From Xiphydria camelus (taxonomy: Eukaryota; Arthropoda; Insecta; Hymenoptera; Xiphydriidae), in contig OY783195.1 in NCBI GenBank assembly GCA_963678675.1, positions 17,639,342 to 17,703,341 of the forward strand: a stretch of DNA of 64,000 nucleotides. Direction: 5' to 3'. Below are positions 1 through 9,554 of this stretch, piece by piece (positions within the stretch are counted from its first letter, which is position 1; the number at the start of each line of letters is the position of its first letter). The notes under the pieces were generated by a model. It was not told the DNA's origin, did not search any database, and worked only from the letters and a program-made list of their open reading frames with translations. Made by a program: the position numbers and the translations under genes.

Positions 1-1365
1 CATTAGCAGATATAGCAACATTTGATTGTGTTAATTTAATTCTCTCTCTATTTTCGACTTCGTTCTGCATCAGTTTTAGGTAGTGTCTTCGTCATTGTTT
101 TCTTTACACGGTGCCTGTCACGAAACTCTTTTGCCCGTTGTTTTCCTGTTTTGCCATAATAATTTTAATACAACACACATGCGAAAGAATGTTCAGTGTT
201 CATTGACGTTAACGAAATTGAAAGTTTATTTTACACGTTGCCTGTCACTGTACTCTTTTGACCGTTCTGTTGTTTTTTTGCAACAATAATTATAAATTAA
301 TACACACACACACACACACACGAAAGAATGTACAGTAATGCATGGTGGTTACTCGAGAAAGGTCACGACTCCGATCGCAGACTACACGAGCTCCGTATAG
401 CCGGCCATTCGACGCGGTAAAATTCGGAAAACTGAAAATGTACAAACGAAATACAAACAACTCACAAGTAACTCTGCGCCCTCTCGTCTGGCTTCTCATG
501 TCATCTTACGGATACGCCAAAAAAAAGGGTCCTAAACGCTAGATTTATGGTGAGACTAAACAGTCCTCTTAGTGGAGGTGCGACACTGCGCCGCCTCATA
601 ATACGAACAATAGCTTTCATCGCCCGAAGAAACCCTCTCGAGCAACACAAACCAGACGCCCTCTGCACAGTCTAAACAGCGATTGATTTTTACGTCATTT
701 TTTTCAGTTTCAAGTTAATAACTATAACATGTGCGATCAAGAGTAGATCTCCTCGAGGTCATAAATCCCGAAGGAACTACTGCGTGACACGAATAGTGAC
801 CGAAAACGTAGAGTGGTGGATTTAAACCGTATCGGTTAGTTGCAATGATTTAATACTGCACTCACACACACAATATTACTGGTGATTATATTGGATTCAA
901 AGAGATACAGTAATTCCGTGATGTAGCCGTGGTTTACAATTAGATACACTGAGAGGTAGTTTTGAGGGAAATGTGTGGGACTGCGAACGCATTCGTAACC
1001 CCCATTCACCAAAACATATCTACCGCCTACCTCGCTGTTGCGACCGATGTACAGATGATATCTAGATTAGTGCGTTTTACTTAGGTTGCAATAATAGTGA
1101 GCCTCGTCGCGTGAATAATAGTCGCACGGCGGCCTGGCGCTCCAGCCTCGCAAAATCGACACATGGCTTTCCTGGCAAAGGCGATAGTCTACGTACGGTA
1201 GAGAGCGGTGGAATGGGGCAGAGTTGAGAGCGGTGTATTGGGGCAGGGTCGAGAGCGCTGTATGAGTGAGTCACGGTCGGAAGCGCTGGAGTGTGTGGGT
1301 TTCGTTACGGACCTCGTGTCGGGCGCGCGATTTTAGTACCCTCAGCATAAAAGTTTCACTTCAAA
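1..1365. repeat. left arm of a large inverted repeat (partner 9,555-10,938)
   Basis: This stretch reads, with scattered mismatches, as the reverse complement of 9,555-10,938. The match runs to base 1, so the arm continues off the window. Landmarks shared in inverted order are the CA microsatellite near 301, the GAGATCTAC tract near 745, and the block with direct GAGAGCG motifs near 1,200. Part of the arm (about 750-960) is also related to the LTR-like segment at 13,200-13,450. Either a transposon with very long terminal repeats or an inverted duplication would explain it. The inner break near 1,365 is sharp. Confidence 0.8.
301..321. repeat. (CA)n microsatellite
   Basis: About ten CA dinucleotides. 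The mirrored arm at 10,585-10,632 carries a longer GT/GC alternating tract at the matching place, so the two arms have diverged by slippage here. Confidence 0.9.
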
Positions 1366-1932
1366 ACTAGGCTTAGTAAATTCAGAGACTTTTTTAGGCG
1401 CTGGCTCTTGGACTATTAGGGCGGACGTAGAATCGTGGCGTCGAAACGAGAGAGGCGTCCGTGCGTGCACGCGTCGAGGGCACGAGCCGTCGGCTAACGG
1501 CTTGTCGTCGATCCGTGTCGAAGGATCGAACGACAACACGGACGACCTCGAGGCGTCGACGTCATCGCTTTCTTTTTGAGAAAAAAAAGACCGTCGAGGA
1601 GCCGGAGCGAGGAGGTCGGTTGTCTTGCTTGGGAGTGCGTTGAGTCAGCCTCGTGAGAAGCTAGAAGAGCGAAACGCGCCAAGCACCCGAAGACCGAAGA
1701 ACGTAGAGAAGAGCGAGAGAGACGAGGAGCCACGACGAGCTCCATTTGGGAGAGCCCCAACGTGATCGAGAGAGAGAGCTATCCCAGGAGGCCGAGACCG
1801 GAGCCGAGAGGGACCTCGGAACCGCAGCCCGGAAGTCGAGCCCCGCCAAGGACGACCGCTGCAGCCCCGTTACGCTCCCCCTTTCCTACGCCCGACCTCC
1901 GATTCGCCTCCGCGCCGTGTCGCTCCGTTATA
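1366..1932. other. GC- and CpG-rich stretch, no gene recognised
   Basis: Base composition changes abruptly from AT-rich repeat to CpG-rich DNA with many CGAG/CGTCG words and a purine-rich (GAGAGAGACGAGG) part near 1,700. Short ORFs exist in several frames, as expected for GC-rich DNA, and none resembles a known protein. It could be an unmethylated 5' exon or promoter, or transposon DNA of unknown type. Confidence 0.4.
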
Positions 1933-2101
1933 CCTAGTTCAGACACGGCTAGTAATTTAGTCGAGTAGCGAGTAATTTAGTCGAGTAGCGAGTGACTGAC
2001 CTACTATACTAAACTACTCTACTAATTTTTTACCGTCCGCACGCATAAAATTACTAAATTACTCGCTACTCGACTAAATTACTTGCCGTGTCTGAACTAG
2101 G
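1933..2101. mobile_element. MITE with about 47-bp terminal inverted repeats
   Basis: The ends are CCTAGTTCAGACACGG and its reverse complement. Each TIR also holds one or two copies of the direct word TTTAGTCGAGTAGCGAG. There is no coding capacity. The target duplication is not clear from the flanks (TTATA left, CATTA right). Confidence 0.75.
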
Positions 2102-2110
2102 CATTAGGGA

Positions 2111-2275
2111 GAGCGCCCACCAAAGTGTCGTGGCATGCGACATGGTACAGACGTGGCAGTGGCATGACAGTGGCGTTGCATGCTTTTCAGAAGAGCGCCC
2201 ACCAAAGTGGCGTGGCATGTGACATGGCACCGACATGGCAATAGCATGGCAGTGGCGTTGAATGATTTTCAGTGG
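2111..2275. repeat. 82-bp tandem repeat, two copies
   Basis: Copies start at 2,111 and 2,193 with GAGCGCCCACCAAAGTG and end in a CTTTTCAG-type word. Inside each copy are many degenerate GTGGCATG words, so the unit itself was probably built from a shorter repeat. Confidence 0.8.
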
Positions 2276-2805
2276 AACGCAGGTCGAAGTGTAGTGACAG
2301 TGGCCAAGATGTCGTCCTCGGAGGACGAAGATATGTTGGCAGTTGTGAATGTAATTAATATCAATCAAAATCGTCCGAAGCGTTCAGAAATAGACTTTGT
2401 AATTTCTTCATGCAACCAAATGGTGCTTTGCCTTGGCAGAAAAAGTACTGCATTTAGTACCTCTTGTTATAGCAATATTATGAGTAGGTCTACGGGACGC
2501 GTCATTTTGACGCATTTCGAATTTCATAAGGAAAATAACAAAAACCATTTTCCGCATTTCCGCATTTTTATTTTATCTCTCGTACCGACTTTTATCCGTT
2601 GAACGAGGTAAATATACAGGATAGACGAGGTTAATCGTCATTAATTTTGATAGGTGATAGAACAACAGCAAAAAAGTAGACTTTCATAAGAAAACTTTGT
2701 TAATAAATGTTTCCTAACAAAGATACAGGATGTCAAAGTTGTTGTAATTAGTATGTTTTCGGTAATTTTAACGAATCGGTGCAAACCAAATGCTATTTTA
2801 TAACA
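2276..2805. other. unique-looking stretch with one short acidic ORF
   Basis: An ATG at 2,309 opens a 98-codon frame that begins with an acidic MSSSEDED patch and ends at 2,602. Acidic starts of this kind occur in some Harbinger-type transposon proteins, but the rest of the frame shows no recognised domain and I do not call it a gene. From 2,603 to 2,805 I see only AT-rich sequence. Confidence 0.3.
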
Positions 2806-3711
2806 TACAGGGTGTTATTTAATGATAGGCCGCAATTGCAAGGGCACATTACTGAATCAATTTTCAGTAGAAAAGTTCATATTAACATGTGTCCTAAAAT
2901 GTACACTTTTTTTGTCAATATTATTCGTGAGACTGTCCCCCGGGACGCCACTGGAACTCATAATTATCTTCTAGATATAGTGCTAACTTAGCGTCTTATT
3001 ACAATAAACAACAGTGTCAAATGTCAACAAGATCGGCACAAGGATCTTTGAGATATTATTAAAAAACCGATTTTTTTAAAACTTTGACGTCCTGTATCTT
3101 GAAAACCAGACATTTTAGGACACATGTTAAGAGGCCGACACACCCCGTCTGGAAACGCTCGAAAAGTTGTCGCGGCTGTAAAGCGATAATTCCAACATGG
3201 TGCATAAGAACCTTTTGTACTTTTCGCCACCACACTTAAAAAACATAAATCTAGGGCCCTATAGAAAAAAATAAATAAATTTCTTTGTTGTAATCCATCG
3301 GCGACCTCACAAATATACCTATATTTTGCAAGTTGTAAACGCGGAAACAATCAAAGTATTGAAATGAATTCTTCTATGGGACCCTAAAATAAACCTTGTA
3401 CAAGGTACTACCACCTTTTGCACGAAAGATTTCTGAAAGCCCATTGCAGAAAACCTTTATTTCAAACCTATTACTCGTCTACTTTTATCAGCCGAGTAAT
3501 GCTTCCATCTAGCATCTTCACTACGTACGGACTGCGGGGTTGTCAGATTTGTCTCCGCCACGAATAGCAGAATATCGTCGGTCTTATCACGTAAGGGCGT
3601 ATCTCACAAGGGGACCCCGGCAGATGTCAAATCGATTTTGTCTTGAAAACTTCTTGGAATAGCGTCGCGCGCGTGTTCCAAGTGTCTTCGGGATTGGCGT
3701 GCATAATGTTA

Positions 3712-3784
3712 CCAATGCTTCGATAGCGCAACGGTTAAGTTGCCGGGCTGGGAGTCTCGATGTCGCGGGTTCAAGTCTTGTCGG
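3712..3784 (+). repeat. tRNA-derived SINE-like head (family 1)
   Basis: An A-box-like word (TAGCGCAACGG) and a B-box-like word (GGTTCAAGTCT) stand at tRNA spacing, followed by a T-rich run. The T-stem can pair with wobbles, but the acceptor ends do not pair and the anticodon stem is broken, so this is not a working tRNA gene. Near-identical heads lie at 4,324-4,399 and 29,061-29,135 on the minus strand. Confidence 0.65.
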
Positions 3785-4323
3785 TTTTTTTTTTTTTATT
3801 AACTTTTTTCATTCGATTATACAATCCCTTCTTGTTATAGAAAGTGGTTTACATTATCGAATAAAATAAAAGTTTCAATTGTTTTTATAGTTTTACGTTA
3901 TTTTTTCTTCCTCGTTGAGGTGAACCATTATTATTGCCAACCAGGCCGTTTTTCGAAAATGTCAATGAAATTTGCTTTCCCATAACGCTTTTAAAGTGTA
4001 AATGTGCGTGTGGCAAAGTTCCATTCGTCAAATGTTCATGGTGTCAAAATACGGTGTGCTTCAAATGTTTTTTCGACAATTATTATCCAAAAAATCGTGT
4101 ATAAAATCTTCGGCAGCCAAAAATTCCCATGATGAAATGTAAGAATAAAAAATGCAACGATGCTTCCAACTGTTCTTTCTAATAATATTGGTTCACCTCA
4201 ACGAGGAAGAAAATAACGTAAAACTATGAAAAAAATTGAAACTCTTATTTTATTCGATAATGTAAACCACTTTCTATAACAAGAAAAGGTTGTAATCGAA
4301 TGAAAAAAGTTAATAAAAAAAAA

Positions 4324-4399
4324 GTCCCAACAAGAATTGAACCCGCGACATCGAGACCCCCAGCCCGGCAACTTAACCGTTGCGCTATCGAAGCATTGG
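4324..4399 (-). repeat. tRNA-derived SINE-like head (family 1), inverted copy
   Basis: Reverse-complement copy of the head at 3,712, with the same A- and B-box words. Together the two copies give the TTAA element a partly palindromic interior. The acceptor stem does not pair. Confidence 0.65.
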
Positions 4400-4960
4400 T
4401 GACATGACGTACGCCAATCCCGGAGACACTTGGAACGCGCGCGCGACGCGGTATCCCGGTCTAAACGGGAGCGAGCCATGCTCTCACCACTGAGGCCGGC
4501 GTAAGACCTAACCTAACCGGACCGTGTCCACACTGCATGCATTCGGCAACATCGCTAACCTCGCGTAGCTCCACCCCCTTCTAGCGTTTTGACATTACCT
4601 CGTCTCACCGCTGCCCCGCAGGAGAAACTAGTGGGCCTGGTATGTCGGCCTCTTAATATGAACTTTTCTACTGGAAATTGATTCAGTAATGTGCCCTTGC
4701 AATTACGGCCTATCATTAAGTAACACCCTGTATATTCGGTTCGGTTATACTGTGTTATAACATACATTCGGTACAAACCGAATGCTATGTTATAACATAT
4801 ACAGGGTGTTTCATAAGTATTGTGACAAACGTAAAGGGGTTGTAGAGGGCATTAAACTAAGCAATCTCTTGACCAATAAACCTGTGTCCAGAAATATGCC
4901 GTTTGGGCAGGAAGGTGAATGAGCGAAACACGAAGCATCTAATAATTGTATTTTTAATGT

Positions 4961-5200
4961 TTATAAAAATGACTCAATATGGCCTCCGTTTCGCTCAATA
5001 CAGAATGTGGCACGGTTGTGTATTGCAGTCCGGACCCTATGGAATACCCCAGGCATGTCCTGCACAACTGTGGAGGCGGCCATGACCCTTCCCAATAGAT
5101 CTTCCACGTTGTTGATAGGTGTTTCGTACACCAACGTTTTGACATGGCTCCAGAAAAAGAAATCTAAGGGTGTTAAGTCTGGAGACCTTGCGGACTGTCG
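4961..5200 (-). pseudogene. IS630/Tc1-mariner-type transposase, C-terminal fragment
   Basis: The minus-strand translation starts RSPDLTPLDFFFWSHVK and ends GGHIESFL. This is the pattern of the last catalytic Asp (SPDLTPLDFF) and the C-terminal tail of an insect IS630/Tc1-mariner transposase. About 80 codons remain, and no N-terminal HTH or first Asp is present on this strand. It stops where the sequence flips orientation (about 5,200), so the protein cannot be made. The stop lies just inside the left terminal repeat, as expected for the 3' end of a transposase gene. Confidence 0.75.
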
Positions 5201-5262
5201 CACATGATGGCGCTCCGGCGCATTTTTCTTTGCAAGCGCGGCAGTATCTGAATGAAACGTTC
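5198..5262 (+). pseudogene. transposase mid-region fragment in opposite orientation
   Basis: The plus-strand translation contains AHDGAPAHFSLQARQYLNETF, the HDGAPAHF block that normally sits just upstream of SPDLTPLDFF in the same protein. Here it abuts the C-terminal fragment in inverted orientation and runs straight into the right terminal repeat. An inverted-duplication or template-switch origin would produce this junction. Confidence 0.7.
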
Positions 5263-5475
5263 ATTCACCTTCCTGCCCAAACGGCATATTTCTGGACACA
5301 GGTTTATTGGTCAAGATTGCTTAGTTCAATGCCCTCTACAACCCCTTTATGTTTGTCACAATACTTATGAAATACCCTGTATATTAGACTGATTCAAAAA
5401 AAACCTTGTTTAATTAATTCTCTTGGCGGACACTTAAAACGTTAGTATTTAATGTAACTTTGAACCGCCCGCTTC

Positions 5476-5981
5476 AAAACATCGACGATGTATGATAGCA
5501 CGAATAAATAAAATAGCTCCCTTTCCAAAGTAATCATGTAACAACTTACGAATCACCAAATATAATGAAAAAATTATGATAAAAAAGTAATGAAACCATT
5601 ACCGCCAAATTAATGAAAGCAAGTGTGTTGTCAAGGTATGTTGCGTTAATGAGAGAATTAGTACATATAATTCCATACAATGGTTAACTGTGAATATATT
5701 CTGAGTTTCAATGGAACTTGGTTTTTTTTTCTTCTATATTGTTTTTAGTCTCTGTAGCAAAGTTTACCATTGTATGGAATTATGTACTATTTCTCTCATA
5801 AACGCAATATACCTTGACAACACACTTGCTTTCATTAATTTGGCGGTAATGATTTCATTACTTTTTTATCATAATTTTTTAATTGTCTTTGGTGATTCGT
5901 AAGTTGTTACATGGTTACTTTGGAAAGGGAGCTATTTTATTAATTCGTGCTATCATACATCGTCGATGTTTTGAAGGTGCC
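5476..5981. repeat. large palindrome, arms about 210 bp
   Basis: The left arm (about 5,476-5,685) and right arm (about 5,760-5,975) are reverse complements around a spacer of about 75 bp. Matching landmarks are ACATCGTCGATG, TAACAACTTACGAATCACC and TTACCGCCAAATTAATG with their complements. There is no transposase and I could not fix a target duplication. It is probably another foldback element. Confidence 0.8.
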
Positions 5982-6003
5982 GGGGGGGGGGGGGGGGGGG
6001 GGG
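5982..6003 (+). repeat. poly-G run of 22
   Basis: An uninterrupted run of 22 G, followed after AA by GGGGG, directly at the right end of the preceding palindrome. It could form a G-quadruplex. Assembly error in the run length is possible. Confidence 0.9.
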
Positions 6004-6181
6004 AAGGGGGATTTCATTTCTCTTTTCGTTAATTTTCTTTCGTGCTCTTTTGCCAGATAAATATGAAACATTTTTTAAATGATAGAATGTGGTCAGTTAT
6101 TATTATTGCCGAGTTCGGTTGTGTATTGAACTGAAGCGTGATATGAAGCTTACTTCAGGCGTTGGAAAAACATTATGTATA

Positions 6182-7180
6182 CAGGGTGAACCAAATGTAT
6201 GGAAACGGTGGAATAACTTTCGAGGGAGACATTTTGAAGAAAAATGTTTCAAACAAAACATTTAGGATTTTTCCCTGGCCATCCAATGGTGACCTTGAAT
6301 CTGACTATGAACTCGACCTTGAAGGTCATTCCAAGGTCAAGGTCGCTTTTTTAAATGGGAACCCCTATTTTTTATGGCAGATTTGGAAGGACGGAAAATT
6401 TTACGTCCAAATGTGACCTTTGACCTTGACCTTGGATTCAAGGTAAAGGTCAACGATCAAATAGGAAAGTTTTAGGTTTTTTCCCTGGCCATCTAAAGGT
6501 AACCATGAATCTGACATTGACCTCGACCTTGAAGTTCATTCCAAGTTCAAGGTATCTTTTTTAAATGGCAACCTACATTTTTTATGGTGTTAGCAACCGG
6601 CCACTTAAGGCAAGGTGACATGAGCACAAAATTTTGGATAAATCGGTGGATATTCCAAAATGTTGCCACTATCTTGGATCCGTCATCTTGTATTGAAGTA
6701 TTTTCAAAATCTATCTTCAGAATCGTAATCAGCAACCCAAAAAAACCCCGTACCAAATTTCAGATAAATCGGTGGATAAAAAATGTAGGTTGCCATTTAA
6801 AAAAGATACCTTGAACTTGGAATGAACTTCAAGGTCGAGGTCAAGGTCAGATTCATGGTTACCATTAGATGGCCAGGGAAAAAACCTAAAACTTTCCTAT
6901 TTGGTCGTTGACCTTTACCTTGAATCCAAGGTCAAGGTCAAAGGTCATATTCGGACGTAAAATTTTCCGCTCCTTCCAAATCCGCCATAAAAAATAGGGG
7001 TTCCCATTTAAAAAAGCGACCTTGACCTTGGAATTACCTTCAAGGTCGAGTTCGTGGTCAGATTCAAGGTCACCATTGGATGGCCAGAGAAAAATCCTAA
7101 ATGTTTTGTTTGAAACATTTTTCTTCAAAATGTCTCCCTCGAAAGTTATTCCACCGTTTCCATACATTTGGCTCACCCTG
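6182..7180. mobile_element. 1-kb CAGGGTG foldback rich in AAGGTCA words
   Basis: TA-CAGGGTGAACC at the left, GGCTCACCCTG-TA at the right, and two long arms in inverted orientation. Both arms carry repeated TCAAGGTCA or TGACCTTGA words (perfect at 6,290, 6,421, 6,841, 6,932 and 7,064) plus several CCAAGGTCA. Around 6,660-6,740 is a stretch related to the tandem arrays at 44,970 and 46,340. The apparent 100-residue ORFs in both arms are mirror images of the same repeat and I do not treat them as genes. Confidence 0.85.
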
Positions 7181-7182
7181 TA

Positions 7183-7783
7183 TGTTTTTTCCATTTTTCG
7201 GCCATTTTACAGTAATAACTTTCTTGTTCTCAACTGACCTTCATTTTGATTTTCATTTTATATTTTTTCTTAGAAACTTTATATGAACATTTCCTGCATT
7301 GCACATGTATAATAGATGTGCATTAAACAATATCCTGTAATACAGATATTTATGGAGAAAAATTCGATGTAAAAATTGAGGGGTGTAGCGGGCAGACATA
7401 AAGATACACGGGTTCTCGCTGCCCGCTTTACGCCGAGATGAACGAACATGCCTACTACACGCTCACTGTATTGGTGTACGAAGCAGTATGGAGCGTTCTT
7501 TAAAGCCTTGTGTGTACGGACAGCGCGTTCCAGAGTGCGAGCCTGTACACACGTACATGATGTCCCGAGCTGAACCGCACAGTTACAGGGACCTTGAAAT
7601 TTACCGTCCGCTGTGCTTGGTCGGCTGGGCTTTGTACAAATACCGACTGGTCACGGGTCGTCGCTACAAAGGGAAGTGTACGTGAGTATGAAGGCTGGAC
7701 GGTGGCGACGCCAGCAGACCAGTGGCGAAAGTATGAAATGCCAAAATCTCGTATTGACTATTGAACGCAAAGGCGTTCCAATT
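7183..7783. other. repeat-derived stretch without a gene
   Basis: The part around 7,355-7,460 is similar to 39,410-39,535 (shared AATTGAGGGGTG and GAACGAACATGCC). The part around 7,575-7,650 is similar to 43,145-43,200 (shared GAACCGCACAGTT and CAGGGACCTTGAAATTTAC). So this is an interspersed repeat of unknown class. Confidence 0.5.
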
Positions 7784-7953
7784 CCTGTATAGATACTTTC
7801 GGTCGGAGGGTCGGTCAGACGGTCGGGCGGTTTTATTAATTCGCTAATCTCGACCGAGATTATTGATCCTGTATAGATACTCTCGGTCGGAGGGTCGTTC
7901 AGACGGTCGGACGGTTTTATTAATTCGATAATCTCGACCGAGATTATTGATAT
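7784..7953. repeat. 84-bp tandem repeat, two copies
   Basis: Copies begin at 7,784 and 7,868 with CCTGTATAGATACT and contain GGTCGGAGGGTCG and ATCTCGACCGAGATTATTGAT. The last word is itself a small palindrome (TCTCGACCGAGA). Confidence 0.85.
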
Positions 7954-8171
7954 GCCGCCGGGTGCACAATATTTAGGGGTGTCTCAATCGCTTTTTCTGA
8001 TTTCTATTTGAATAATACGGTGAAAGTTTTGAACCATTGGTTTAATGCTAATTCCTCTCTTCTACGGTAAAAAAATTTCCCCGTGAAAAATTAGAAAAGT
8101 TGAGAGTTTTAGGTTTTATTGGCGTAAAGAAATATTATTTTTAATTATTAAATAGAATTAAATGATAATTA

Positions 8172-9150
8172 CCCAGGTAGCACATCAACGTCGAAATGAC
8201 GTTTTTTGAAGGTCAGTTCTGACGTCAGATGACGAAAAATATGACGTCATTTTAACGTCGCAAAGACGGCTTAATTGCACATCCACACGACGTCAGAAAA
8301 ATCACGTCATAATGACGTTCTACCGGACGTTGTGATGACGTAAAAAATAACGGTTCTAAAAGGTTAGGTCTGACGTATATCTTTTCATCGTGAGCGGTCA
8401 CCCATCCAACTAGTGTCCGCACATTTCGCTGCTTAACTTCGTTGATCGGTCGGTGTCCTCGAGTCCTCATCTGCTGCACGCTCTTGTGTTTAAGAATATT
8501 ATTACTATTGGTGTTCATATGAAGTTTGATGAATAAATGTATATTGCTTTTCCTGTCAATAAGAAAGAGCTTGAATAAATAAGATTTTATAATTGCATTA
8601 TTCTTTTCTCAACATTTTTCTAAATTTATGATTGTCTTTTGATAAATATTCTTGCATAGACGCAAATTGATATTAATATCAATTTGCGTTTATGCAAGCT
8701 ATAAATAATAAATTTAAATAAATAAATAAATAAATAATTATATGAATATTTATTCATCCTACATTAATTGATTGTCTTTCATTTACTTTAATAATCTGTG
8801 CTTTTTAATAAACAGTATAGTTTATAACTTGCTCAACATACTCTGGAGACTCGAAATGAAATAATTTATTGATTTAATAATTGAACAGATTACAATTTTT
8901 GACGATTTATTCATAAATAAATTTTCAAGTCGCTATACCTATATGCAGGAGACCGAAATTTTTCTGTCTCGTTCGTCATTAAAAATGACGGAAAAATTCC
9001 GTCAAAAAGACGTTGAATTTTGACGTCCAAGGTACGTCGTAAATATGACGTCCCTGTGACGTTAATATTACGACAATTGACGTCTGAAACCCTATACTGA
9101 CCAAAAAATGACGTCTGAGACGTTATTCTAACGTCAGTGTGCTACCTGGG
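8172..9150. mobile_element. TIR element CCCAGGTAGCACA carrying a 5S-like segment, copy 1
   Basis: TA-CCCAGGTAGCACA at the left and TGTGCTACCTGGG-TA at the right give a TA duplication. The outer 150-200 bp at both ends are packed with ACGTC/GACGT words, including palindromic TGACGTCA. The interior holds a segment similar to 5S rRNA on the minus strand (8,393-8,460). A second copy in the opposite orientation lies at 51,855-53,028. There is no transposase, so it is non-autonomous. Confidence 0.85.
8393..8460 (-). ncRNA. 5S rRNA-derived segment inside a transposon
   Basis: On the minus strand the segment shows the 5S rRNA core in the right order and spacing: CCGATCA, CGAAGTTAAGCAGCG (the A-box region), then GGATGGGTGACCGCT (the intermediate element and C-box region). 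The first and last thirds of a normal 5S gene are missing, so it cannot give functional 5S RNA, but the internal RNA polymerase III promoter region is largely kept. The other copy is at 52,526-52,592. Confidence 0.75.
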
Positions 9151-9380
9151 TATGGGGGAACAAATATTCTATTCAATAATTAAAAATAATATTTCTTTAC
9201 GTCAATTACATCTAAAACTCTCATTTTTTCTAATTTTTCACGGGGACATTTTTTTTACCGTAGAAGGAATTAACACTAAACCAATGATTGAAAAATTTCA
9301 CCGTGTTATTCAAATGGCAATCAGAATATTGAGTGAGAATGTGCACACGACGGCATATTCAAAGTTACACTAATTGTAAG

Positions 9381-9504
9381 GGCCGGTTTTACCAACAGGT
9401 ATAAACACGGTATAGCGCTATACTGAGAATAACCATAAGGCTTATTGCTGGTTATTCTCAGTATAGCGCTATACCGCGTTTATACCGTGCTGGTAAAACT
9501 GGCC
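9381..9504. mobile_element. short palindromic MITE
   Basis: GGCCGGTTTTACCA at the left and TGGTAAAACTGGCC at the right. Arms of about 55 bp, including TATAGCGCTATACTGAGAATAACCA, surround a loop of fewer than 20 bp. The flanks are TAAG and TTAA, perhaps a decayed TTAA duplication. Confidence 0.85.
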
Positions 9505-9554
9505 TTAAATACTAACGATTTAAGTGCAGGCCAAGATAATTAATTGAAAAGGCT

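Larger units (their letters stand above)
3131..4652. mobile_element. TTAA-flanked non-autonomous element, copy 1
   Basis: The ends GAGGCCGACA and TGTCGGCCTC are flanked on both sides by TTAA (3,127-3,130 and 4,653-4,656). The host foldback at 59,425-59,440 has the empty site, with a single TTAA at the same point, so both the insertion and its 4-bp duplication are directly visible. TTAA targeting is typical of piggyBac and Kolobok elements. A relative lies at 27,634-29,937. Inside are two oppositely oriented tRNA-like segments (3,712 and 4,399) and no transposase. Confidence 0.85.
2808..4730. mobile_element. CAGGGTG foldback element, copy 1, interrupted
   Basis: The ends read TA-CAGGGTGTTA and TAACACCCTG-TA. 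The same family occurs uninterrupted at 58,810-59,508. The two arms share the words GATAGGCC, GGGCACATTACTGAATCAA and AGTAGAAAAGTTCATATTAA. Between 3,127 and 4,656 this copy is split by a TTAA-flanked element, so its own length before insertion was about 400 bp. A TA target duplication suggests Tc1/mariner-type mobilisation. No ORF. Confidence 0.85.
4802..5379. mobile_element. CAGGGTG foldback built from transposase fragments
   Basis: TA-CAGGGTGTTTC at the left and GAAATACCCTG-TA at the right. The arms of about 120 bp match through the words GGGTTGTAGAGGGC and GCCGTTTGGGCAGG. Unlike its relatives it contains coding remnants: a transposase C-terminus on the minus strand and the preceding catalytic region on the plus strand, joined head to head near 5,200. 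This links CAGGGTG ends to an IS630/Tc1-mariner-type transposase. Confidence 0.85.
7995..9330. repeat. host palindrome split by the 5S-bearing element
   Basis: 7,995-8,169 and 9,153-9,330 are reverse complements (shared AATAATTAAAAATAATATTTC, TTTCTAATTTTTCACGGGGA and AAACCAATG). The element at 8,172-9,150 sits at their centre. The host was therefore itself a foldback with arms of about 175 bp. Confidence 0.75.

Noticed and set aside
6162..7194. ORFs of 84 and 102 codons with near-identical translations
   Set aside because: Mirror-image arms of the CAGGGTG foldback at 6,182-7,180. No protein family recognised.
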